Of a stretch of DNA of 64,000 nt, positions 35,408 through 44,300 are shown in pieces. Position 1 is the first letter of the stretch. Each line of letters opens with the position of its first letter. The DNA comes from an uncultured Bryobacterales bacterium (GTDB lineage Bacteria > Acidobacteriota > Terriglobia > Bryobacterales > UBA6623). The DNA lies in NCBI GenBank assembly GCA_951813605.1, contig OX638379.1, forward strand, positions 1,188,471 through 1,252,470. The letters are read 5' to 3'. A program made the position numbers and the translations under genes. The notes beneath the pieces were generated by a model that was not told where the DNA came from, did no database searches, and saw only the letters and a list, made by a program, of their open reading frames with translations.

Positions 35408-38400
35408 TTACTCACCGGGTTCGGGCATCTCAAACGGAGGGGGAGGCTGCTGCATCTGGGCTCCGGGAGGAGCCACCAGCACTCCGTCATCCACGGTCCA
35501 GAGCGTGCGTCGGCCGCCGTTCGAATCGAGGACGAGCTTCTTGCGTCCAGGCAGGATATCCTCCATCGCCTCGAGATACAGGCGGGTCGATGTGGCCGCG
35601 GGCGCCGTGCGGTAGGCGGATTCCAGCTGGCGAAAGCGTGCTGCGTCGCCGCCGGCTCGGTCGGACCGGCTCGCCAAATACGCCTTGGCCTCTTGGATCA
35701 GCGCTTCGCCCTGACCGCGCGCCAGGGCCACCTGCTCGTTGGCGTACCCTTCCGCTTCGTTGATCATGCGGCTCTTCTCCTCAAGAGCCCCGGCGACCTC
35801 GCGGAAAGCGTCGACGACTTCAACGGAGGGATGCATGTCTTGGAACCGAACGTGCAGCACGCGAACGCCCGCGCGGTAGGCGTCCAACCGGTCGCTCAAT
35901 TCGGCCGCGGCGAGCAACTCTGCCTCGTGACGACCGATCGTAAGGAGGGCGTCGAGCGAGACCGTGTTGACAACCGAGCGAAGCGCCGCCTCGGATACGG
36001 CGCGAATCAAGGTCTCCGTGTCCACGTGCTGGAACAGGAAGTCGTCCGGCCGGGTGATGTCGTAGTGCACCACGGCGGTCATTTCGATCATGTTCTGATC
36101 GCCGGTCAGCATCAAGGTTTCCTCGTCTTCGAGTTGGATCCGGCCGTCACGGTGCTGGACGTTCCACTCGTATGAAGGAGGCTGGCTGAACGAAGCAGTT
36201 TCGGATGTGCGGAAACCGATCTCCACCACTCGCACTTGCTTCGCGCGAATCCTGGTAAGGCGGTCTACCGGCCAGGGAACCTTGAAGTGCAAGCCCGGCT
36301 CGCGATGCGGCAGCACCTTGCGCCCGAAACGCTCGATCACACCCAACTCGTTTGTGCGGATCGTGAACACCGATGTCGAGATCCACGTTGCCAGAAACAG
36401 GGCGGCGGCCGGTTTCGCGAGCTGGCGGCGGTTCTCCACCAGCCAAGCGAAGCCGCCGGCTGGATCGATCCGCCTCAGGACGCTGACAAGCGATTCCCAG
36501 ATGAGCCCGATCCCGAGAAAACCCCAAAGCTTCTGCCACCGGGAGACCTGTTCCGCGGGCCGCTCGACCCTGAGCAGCCGCACCGAGTTGAGCATGACGA
36601 AAATCGACGAGATTTGGTGAACTCCCGCAGCCAGCGCCGGCCCCATCCACCCCTTGCCCGCGATGTAGACAGCGACGACATTGACCACTCCCGCGAACAG
36701 GATGATGTTCTGCCAAACGGTCGTGACCGCATTGCGCGACACCCCGAAGACTTTGGGCAGCCTTCCGATCTGCGGATTGAGATCGACCACGTCCGCGGCC
36801 TCGGCCGCGATGTCGGCCCCCGAGCCCGAAATCGCTATCCCAACATCTGCCGCAGCCAGAGCAGGCGCGTCGTTGACGCCATCGCCGATCATGGCGACCT
36901 TGCGTCCTTGCACTTGGAGTTGCTTGATGCGATCCAGCTTCTGTTCCGGCAGGAGCTCCGCTTCCACATGGGTGATTCCGACGACGCGCGCCATGGCGTC
37001 AGCCGCCTTTCGCCGGTCGCCGGTCAGAAGAATGACGTTGGCGATTCCGAGATCCTCGATCTCGCGGACCGCGTCGTGAGCGCCTTGCTTGGGTGTGTCG
37101 CGCAGCAGGATCGCTCCTGCGAAAATGTCGCCATTCGCGACCAGCACGGGCGTGGCCCCGGCGCTGTCTGCGGCGGCCAAGTAATCTGCCAGGCCTTCGA
37201 TGCCGCTTTCGCTGAGGAACGCTTCGTTCCCGGCTCGCACAACCCGCCCGTCAAGGACGCACTGGGCTCCGCGTCCGGGTACGATCTGCGCGTCTGTCGA
37301 TTCCTCGGCGGCGAATCCGCGTTCCTCGGCGCTGCGGACGATCACTCGAGCCAGGGGATGGTCCGAACTTGCCTCCGCCGTGGCACCTAGGGCGAGGACC
37401 TGCTGCTCGGTATGCCCTGGAGCGACGAGAATCTCTACGATTTCGAATGCGCCGGTGGTCAGGGTCCCTGTCTTGTCGAATACGACCGTGTCGATCTCGG
37501 AGGCCTTTTGCACCACTTGGCCGCCGCGCGCCAGCAGGCCGCGTCGCGCCAAGCCTCCGATAGCTGCCACCATCGCCGCCGGAGTGGCCAGTATCAGCGC
37601 ACAGGGGCATCCCACGATCAGGACCGCGACGGCGCGGCGCACGCGCTCGGTGGTTTCGGCGTCGCTGGAAAGCAGATAGACAGCTCCGGCGGCCAGCAGG
37701 ATCGCCGGAAGGAAGTAGCGCGCGTAGCGGTCAGCTACGCGCACCACCGGCGCAGTCCGGTGGTCACGCGCCTCTTCCACCAAGTGGATCAGCCGAGCCA
37801 GCGTGGACTCGTCCCCGGCGTGGGTGACACGCACGTGCAGCCGGCCGTGGCTATTGACTGTGCCCGAGAAGACCTCGTCGCCCTCGGCCTTGTCGCGAGG
37901 GACGGACTCGCCCGTGATTGGGCTTTCGTCGACCGAAGACTCCCCTTGCTCGACGATGCCGTCCGCTGAGATCCGCTCGCCGGCACGGACGATGATGACG
38001 TCCCCGGGAGCCAAGTCTTCTACGTGGACCTCGACCTCAGTGCCGTCCCGCAGGACACGAGCATGGTGGGGCAGTTGATCCACGAACCGGTGGATCGCCC
38101 GCTCAGTGCGCCCGGCCGCCCAAGCCTCCAGGCCTTCGCCGAGCAGCATGATGAACATCGCTTCCGCAGCGGCGAGGTACTCGCCGATAGCGAGCGCCGC
38201 GAGCGCGGCGATCACGATGGCGAGGTCCGCAGATATCTTGCGGTCGAGAAGCTCGGCAATGGCGCGGTAAAAGGTCTTGTAGCCGGCAAGAACCGCAAGA
38301 AAGATCGCGGTATCGATGCCTAAGACAGAATCGAAGATCCCAAACAGGTTGAGCAGCAGCAGAACGCCGACAACCGCGGTAAACCCTACGTATTTGATTT

Positions 38401-38449
38401 GTTCCCGCCGGTCGCGATTGATCGCGTGATCCTCGGAGACAACGTGCAC
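35408..38449 (-). CDS. P1B-type heavy-metal ATPase fused to an HflK-like SPFH domain
   Basis: This 1013-residue fusion starts at GTG 38449. Residues 1-~650 are a P1B metal-transporting ATPase without an N-terminal metal-binding domain: TGES (179-182), the transmembrane metal site CPC (281-283, in VGCPCALILATPAA), the phosphorylation site DKTGTLT (Asp325) and GDGVND (522-527). Helix 8 reads GVHQISSIFVMLNSVRLL, with Gln where zinc/cadmium pumps have Asp or cobalt pumps Glu. After a linker, residues ~680-1013 add a further membrane helix and an HflK-type SPFH domain (NELGVIERFGRKVLPHREPGL, LTGDQNMIEMTAVVHYDI, EALIQEAKAYLASRSDRAGG) with a proline-rich tail. No frameshift is seen at the junction. 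Three genes follow within 11 bp gaps. A metal exporter scaffolded in an SPFH ring is inferred. Confidence 0.92.
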   Translation of the reverse strand: MHVVSEDHAINRDRREQIKYVGFTAVVGVLLLLNLFGIFDSVLGIDTAIFLAVLAGYKTFYRAIAELLDRKISADLAIVIAALAALAIGEYLAAAEAMFIMLLGEGLEAWAAGRTERAIHRFVDQLPHHARVLRDGTEVEVHVEDLAPGDVIIVRAGERISADGIVEQGESSVDESPITGESVPRDKAEGDEVFSGTVNSHGRLHVRVTHAGDESTLARLIHLVEEARDHRTAPVVRVADRYARYFLPAILLAAGAVYLLSSDAETTERVRRAVAVLIVGCPCALILATPAAMVAAIGGLARRGLLARGGQVVQKASEIDTVVFDKTGTLTTGAFEIVEILVAPGHTEQQVLALGATAEASSDHPLARVIVRSAEERGFAAEESTDAQIVPGRGAQCVLDGRVVRAGNEAFLSESGIEGLADYLAAADSAGATPVLVANGDIFAGAILLRDTPKQGAHDAVREIEDLGIANVILLTGDRRKAADAMARVVGITHVEAELLPEQKLDRIKQLQVQGRKVAMIGDGVNDAPALAAADVGIAISGSGADIAAEAADVVDLNPQIGRLPKVFGVSRNAVTTVWQNIILFAGVVNVVAVYIAGKGWMGPALAAGVHQISSIFVMLNSVRLLRVERPAEQVSRWQKLWGFLGIGLIWESLVSVLRRIDPAGGFAWLVENRRQLAKPAAALFLATWISTSVFTIRTNELGVIERFGRKVLPHREPGLHFKVPWPVDRLTRIRAKQVRVVEIGFRTSETASFSQPPSYEWNVQHRDGRIQLEDEETLMLTGDQNMIEMTAVVHYDITRPDDFLFQHVDTETLIRAVSEAALRSVVNTVSLDALLTIGRHEAELLAAAELSDRLDAYRAGVRVLHVRFQDMHPSVEVVDAFREVAGALEEKSRMINEAEGYANEQVALARGQGEALIQEAKAYLASRSDRAGGDAARFRQLESAYRTAPAATSTRLYLEAMEDILPGRKKLVLDSNGGRRTLWTVDDGVLVAPPGAQMQQPPPPFEMPEPGE

Positions 38450-38479
38450 AAGTAAATCAACATAGCAGAGCGAAGGCTC

Positions 38480-39640
38480 CCCCGACCAAGGTGAGTGAGC
38501 CGGCTGTGGAACGGCTGCATCGGCAATCCCGCGCCTTGGCGGGCGCCATTTCTTGACGGCTGGCTCGAACCTCCGTCATCAAGAAACTGACACCGGCCTT
38601 CGACGCTCGAACAGGCCCCGCCGACTCCGGAACTAGCGTTCTTCGAATCAGGCCACTCGTTCAGCGTGCGTCGCGGCCCGATAGATGAGGCTAGCGCTGC
38701 CTGTTCGGACCGTTTAGCCGTTGCCGTCTCCTGCATTCTGCCAGCATCGCTTCTAGCCCGGCATTTCGCTCTCCCGCATGCCTAGCACACCGTTCCGACT
38801 CCCGCTTGGTCTCGTGCACTTCGCGGTGATCTAGCCGGTCATTGCCAGTGTCCGGGTTCCGAAAGCGTGGTTTCCCGCACCCCGGCTCCGTCGCTTGCCG
38901 CTGCACGCGCAGTTCCAGACCAGCACCTCGCATCGCACGCTCCCGTCGCCCTGCTGCGCTGGCGGCACGTGCTCGCTACCAGCGAGCTCTTCCCCGGCCA
39001 GCCCGATTCCCGTCAACCTTGCCGTAGCGTTACCTCTCGGATCGAACCTAAGGTGCTCGTGCAAGCCCGTCTTCCGGTAGATTGACCGCTTCTAGCCCGG
39101 GTCACTCAGGTGCGTCTGGAGCGACAGTGCCTCCAGCATGAAATCCGGCGTTTTGCCCCCGCCTGCCTGACTCTGTACGATTCCCGCCTTCGGCTCGAGA
39201 CCGCGAACACGCCAGGACATCCGGGGTCTTCTGAGATTCCACCGTGCCGGCGTCGTAGCAGAGAAAGGTGTCCGACTCGACATAGACATCCCCGGAAGCT
39301 CTGCAATGCTTCGCTAACTCCTAGCATGGGGAGCGCCTAGTCTCCGCCTGCACATCGTAGCCAGCCGTGGGCAATTCGTCCTAACTCGGGTATTCGGGGG
39401 GTGTCTTCGAAGCGACGCTTGGCAGTTCGGCGGCAGCCCTTGAGACTTCCGGCTCCTGAGGGGAACCAATGCCCTGATATATGTCTCGCACTGCCGTCTA
39501 TCGCTCCCGCAACAACCACCCTCCGTTGGATTAGCCTGCCATTCCTCCATTCGGGCGGAACGCGCGATCTCGCAACCGACCGCTGGTGCAAGCGCGTGCC
39601 GTTAGGCAGGTCGCGGGCGAAGGTGCTGGACAGTGTAAAA
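38480..39640 (-). other. gene-free region, possible group II intron remnant
   Basis: About 1.1 kb between the ATPase operon and the acyl-CoA ligase gene. No frame shows a recognised protein. Read leftward, the text is GC-rich with purine-rich stretches (CCTGAGTGACCCGGGCTAGAAGC, TTCGATCCGAGAGGTAACGC) of the sort seen in intron RNA domains, and the leftmost part has a short frame with MQETATAKRSEQAALASSIG that could be the N-terminus of an intron-encoded protein. No domain V and no reverse transcriptase core is found. A truncated group II intron is possible but unproven. Confidence 0.28.
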
Positions 39641-39655
39641 TCGCCGTCTAAGGCG

Positions 39656-41272
39656 ATGAAGAGCTACTCGGCAGGGCCCAATATCGCGCTGATCGAAATG
39701 ACGATCGGCGCCAAGTTCGACGAGGTGGTGGCGAAGGACCCAGGCAAGGAGGCCGTAGTCTCCCGCCATCAGAACCTTCGGCTCACGTTTCGCCAACTTC
39801 ACCGCGAGGTGGAACGCACCGCCGCTGGGCTCTGGGGCCTGGGGATCCGACCCGGGGACCGGGTCGGCATGTGGGCTTCGAGTTGCGTTGAATGGGTTTA
39901 CCTGCAGATCGCCACGGCAAGAATCGGCGCAATCCTCGTGAATGTCAATCCGGCCTATCGGGCGCACGACCTTGCGTATATCCTGGACCGCTCCGAAATG
40001 AAGGCCATATTTCTCTACGAAAAGGATGCACGCGTCAATTACGCCAAGGTCTTGGAGGAGGCATGCGGTCGAGGTTCGCATTCCTTGACGGCCTCCGTGC
40101 TACTCGGCACCCACCAGTGGGAAGCGATGCTGGAAAGCGGCGTCACACCCGATCCGGGGAGCTTGGACAAGCACGATGTAGTCAATATCCAATACACCTC
40201 TGGAACGACAGGCACGCCAAAGGGCGTACTGCTGACCCACCACAACATCCTTAACAACGCCTACTTGGTCGGTATGGGTCTCAAGTGGACATCTGCAGAC
40301 AAGCTCTGCCTGCCGGTGCCGCTCTATCACTGCTTCGGCTGTGTGCTGGGTTCTCTGCAATGCCTCGTTTTCGGGGTCACGCTGGTCCTGCCGTCCGGCC
40401 AGTTCGATCCTGTGGCCGTGTTGCAGGCGATCGACGAGGAACGCTGCACCACTGTTTACGGCGTGCCGACCATGTTCATCGCGGAATTGAATCATCCAGA
40501 ATTCTCCTCGTTCGACACCTCGTGCCTGCGGACCGGGATCATGGCTGGCTCGCCATGTCCTGTGGAACTGATGAAGCAGGTGGTGAGCGACATGCACTGC
40601 AAGGAGATGACGATTGCGTATGGCCAGACTGAAGCCTCGCCGGCGATCACGCAGAGCATGAACGACGACCCGCTCGACGTGCGAACGGCCACAGTCGGGC
40701 GGGCAATGCCCTGCACCGAGGTCAAGATTGTCGATCCCGACTCAGGCGAGACCTGCGATGTTGGAACCCAGGGCGAGCTGCTAACCCGCGGCTACTTGGT
40801 CATGAAGGCTTACGACAAGGATCCCGGGACCACCGCCAACACGGTGGATGATGACGGTTGGCTGCACACCGGCGACTTGGCGACAATGCGCGAGGATGGC
40901 AACTTCCGAATCACGGGACGAGCCAAGGAGATGATCATCCGAGGCGGGGAGAATATCTATCCCCGCGAAATCGAGGAGTTCCTGCACCGTCATCCGCAGA
41001 TCGCTGACGTCTACGTCGTCGGCGTGCCGGACGAGCGCCTGGGCGAGCGCGCGCTGGCTTGGATCAAGCTGCACGAGGGCGAGAGCCTAACGGATCAGGG
41101 CCTCAAGGATTTCTGCAGCGGCCAGATCGCACATTTCAAGGTTCCGGAATATATCCGGTTCGTCGAGGAATTCCCGATGACCGTGACGGGCAAGGTGCAG
41201 AAGTTTGTCATGCGGGAACGGGAGATTGCACTGCGCGGGCTCTCCAAGGCGGCAGCCGTCGAGACTGGCTAA
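39656..41272 (+). CDS. AMP-binding fatty-acyl-CoA ligase
   Basis: This is a 538-residue acyl-CoA synthetase that activates a carboxylic acid with ATP and CoA. It has the P-loop-like motif YTSGTTGTPKGVLLTHHN (~residue 180), YGQTEASPAITQ, the hinge-region TGDLATMREDGNFRITGRAKE and the catalytic lysine region PMTVTGKVQKFVMRE near the end. Overall text is closest to the FadD/acyl-CoA synthase group for medium or long chains. The frame is open upstream to 39401, but the ATG at 39656 (MKSYSAGPNIALIEMTIG) follows AAGG and begins the fold. The gene is convergent with the very large haem protein, with under 30 bp between the stops. Exact chain-length preference cannot be read. Confidence 0.93.
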   Translation: MKSYSAGPNIALIEMTIGAKFDEVVAKDPGKEAVVSRHQNLRLTFRQLHREVERTAAGLWGLGIRPGDRVGMWASSCVEWVYLQIATARIGAILVNVNPAYRAHDLAYILDRSEMKAIFLYEKDARVNYAKVLEEACGRGSHSLTASVLLGTHQWEAMLESGVTPDPGSLDKHDVVNIQYTSGTTGTPKGVLLTHHNILNNAYLVGMGLKWTSADKLCLPVPLYHCFGCVLGSLQCLVFGVTLVLPSGQFDPVAVLQAIDEERCTTVYGVPTMFIAELNHPEFSSFDTSCLRTGIMAGSPCPVELMKQVVSDMHCKEMTIAYGQTEASPAITQSMNDDPLDVRTATVGRAMPCTEVKIVDPDSGETCDVGTQGELLTRGYLVMKAYDKDPGTTANTVDDDGWLHTGDLATMREDGNFRITGRAKEMIIRGGENIYPREIEEFLHRHPQIADVYVVGVPDERLGERALAWIKLHEGESLTDQGLKDFCSGQIAHFKVPEYIRFVEEFPMTVTGKVQKFVMREREIALRGLSKAAAVETG

Positions 41273-41300
41273 CAGAGTCTCCCGCCTTGCGCGTCCGGGT

Positions 41301-44300
41301 TCAGCCGCCGCGCTGCATCTCGGCCTGCTTCAGCACCCATTCCCTCATCACTTGGTAGCTTGGATTGTCAGCCTTGAAGCGGACGCCGCCTTGATGCCCG
41401 TCCTCTTCGCCTGACTGGATGTTGAGAGGCTTGCGGAGGAACTTGCTCTTCTCCACATCGTGCAGGTCAACACGCTGCTGCATGCGGCGGTAGTTGCCCA
41501 AGAGCGCCGCGGGCGGTATGTAGCCGGCTGCGTCTGGCGGTTCAAGATATAGCGTCGGCACCCTTCCTGGAACGCCGTGGCAAGAGATGCAAGCGCGGTT
41601 GTCCTTCGGGTCAATCCGCGTCATCTCCGTGAACACGTAGTCACGGAAATGGATGATGTCGGCGATCCATTCATCGCTGCTTGCGAGAGGCCTTACTTCG
41701 CCCGCGCGTTGCTCGGCACTGCTTTCGAGGATCAGCTCTCGCAGGCGCTTGCCGTAGACCTTGTCGTCGCTGTTCAGGATGTTCTCGATCCGCGTGCGAT
41801 ACACCGGGCTCGGCTCGTGCTCGACCCATGCCGCAAGCGCCTTCAGCACTTCGGGATGACGGCGGAGCGCCGTCTTGTTTGCGAGTGCGATGGCTTGCTT
41901 GCGAACATCTTCCGGCGTTGCGGTGGAGAACCACGAAGTGAACATCTCGATCAGGCGGTCCTTGGCTTCGACGATCGGGTCGATCACGTCGATGCCCAGC
42001 TCGTCCTTGGTGAAGAGCGATCCAGCGCTTTCGCCAGCCTCTAGCTTCAGATAGTCAATCCCGAAAATGTAATTCTTCTCGGCATCCGGGTTGGCCCCGA
42101 CCATGCGGAAGGAAAGCTCGTTCTGCCCTTGCCGGAAGGTATGGACCCCCAGCGAGACCGGCCCGAGAGCGGTAAGGTCCGGGCGATAGAAGTCCAGGGA
42201 ATCCCCTATCGGCTCTCCGTTCAGGGCCGGTTGGACGATGCCCATCTCGCGATCGTGCAGGAAGGCCGTGACGACTTCAAATTGCCCCGCCTCGGGTGCT
42301 TCGATCTTGAAGGTCAGTCGGTCGCCGGGAAGTCCTTCGCGCCACCAAAGGATGGTGTTGCGGCTTGTCAACCCGTGCGGCACCAGCTGCCGGGTCGTGC
42401 GCCCGCCCGTCAATTCGATTACTTCGAGTTCCTCGGCTTCGGTCGCTCCCTCGACCGCTTCCTCCAAGGTTGGCGCGCCCTCCCGAAAGCGGAGCATCCA
42501 ATCCGTGGAGGGCAGCCAGAACCGCGCCTCCCCGCCCACATGGTCGAAGGCGGAACGGCGATGAAGCGTCGGATTGTTTCCCAGCACCATGCCCAGAAGA
42601 ACGGCGCGCTCCGTGCGGATTTCGGCGGACCCGGAAGGCGCCGGGGCAGGGCGTCCTAGGAGGTGTCGCGCCGAAGCTGCGGGCCGGGGAACCTCTCCGG
42701 GCACCAATAGTTCGAAGAATTCCCGCTCGTCCTCGGCGTCGTCCTCGGAAAACCCCCAGCGAACCCTCGATAGGAACCTGATCAACGCCTCGGCGTCGTC
42801 CTGACGTCCCGCGAGCAGGAATTCGTCGAGCTTTGCGAGCAGAGGCCGGATGGTCTTTATGTTGCCCTCTAGCCGCAGCGCGCTTGGATTGGAAAGCGCC
42901 TTGGCGGCCACGGCCACTTGCTCCAGGTCATCGCTCAGGAGGAGGGCGAGAAGATGTTCCTGCAGCGGAAGAAAATTCACGTTGGCGGCCCCTTGGAGCG
43001 CGATGGACCGCCACGGCACGCCATTCTGGGCACGGCGATTGCGGTAGACGTCCAGAAGCACGCTGCCCAGTAAATTCGTTGCACCCGGTGTCGAGTAGCC
43101 GAGCTGGCCGGGGCCACCGTCGTTGCCCCGTTCCTCGAAGTGGGTGGCGGCCACGGCGGCCAGCCGTTGCTCGAACAGCTCGCGCCGCTTCCCAGCGGAG
43201 TCTCGCGCCGAGGAGAGCATCCGATAGAGATCCTCGAGCTCGCGGTACTGATGGTCGCGGTTGTCGATGCCTGTCTGGTTCGCGATCTGCCCGTTCACGA
43301 TCAACATCGATGCTGTGGAGTAGCGCAGCGCGTTCTCAACTTGGGCGTTCGTCTCGGACCGGAGAAGGGCGTCCACCCATGCCCTGTTGATGCGCTGGCG
43401 CAGTGGAGGGTTCCAGACCCACCAGTGCCACGCTGCTTTGAACGCGTAAGCGCGGACCCCTGCGAACGGATCGCGCATGGCGCGGCCGAGCAGGTCCGCC
43501 AGGGCATTGCGATCCACTTGGGAACGAGGTCCGCTCAGGTCGACCCGCATCACGAGCGCCTGGAGGATCGATTGCCTCGTGCGCTCGTCGCCGCTACGAA
43601 ATGCAGCCAGCACAGCCGGCCAGCCGTGATCGTTTAGCAGGAGCTGTCGCAATGACCAGAAAGCCGCTTCCCGACAGGCTTTGACGCGGTCGGAAAGGCC
43701 GCCAACTAGAGTTGGAATCCCGCTCGTGGCCAGCGAGCCGCCGATTCCCAGGTATCCGAAGTAACGCACCTGCGGCATCTGGTCCTCGGCAGCGTCAATC
43801 ATGAGATCGGCGAAATCGCTCTCGGAGGTGGCTTGCAGTGCCCGCACGCGGGAGAGCCTGTCCAGCGGCCTCTCGTCGGGCATCGGCTCGAAGTGCTTTC
43901 GCTCGAAGGGCTTCGCGTCGCCGGGGAACAGTCGGCTCAGGGCCCGGATCACGTATGCATTTGTCACGAATCCAGTCTGCGCCGAGCGATTCCAGAGGCC
44001 GTATTCGAACTGGTTCTGCAGGAGCCAGTGCACCGCGCGACGGACCGGCGGGCTGTCCGTGCCGTGCCCGGCCGCGCGCAGACCGATGAGCGCTACTGCC
44101 GTCGGGGCCGCGTCACCGATGTCGTCGATTCGATTCCAGGTGTCCGCCGGTTCATCGTGTACTCCGAGATCGAAGCCCCACGAGCCGTCGTCTTGTTGCA
44201 AGGCAAGCAGGCGCCTGAGGTCACGCTCCACTTGCTTTTCAAACGCCGGGAGCAGAGCGGCCGCTCGCTTGGCCAGTTCGGAGCCGTCGCTCAGCTCGGC

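Noticed and set aside
36236-37390. 384-codon rightward frame opposite the metal ATPase
   Set aside because: Antisense shadow in a GC-rich gene; no domain recognised, while the ATPase frame has all catalytic motifs.
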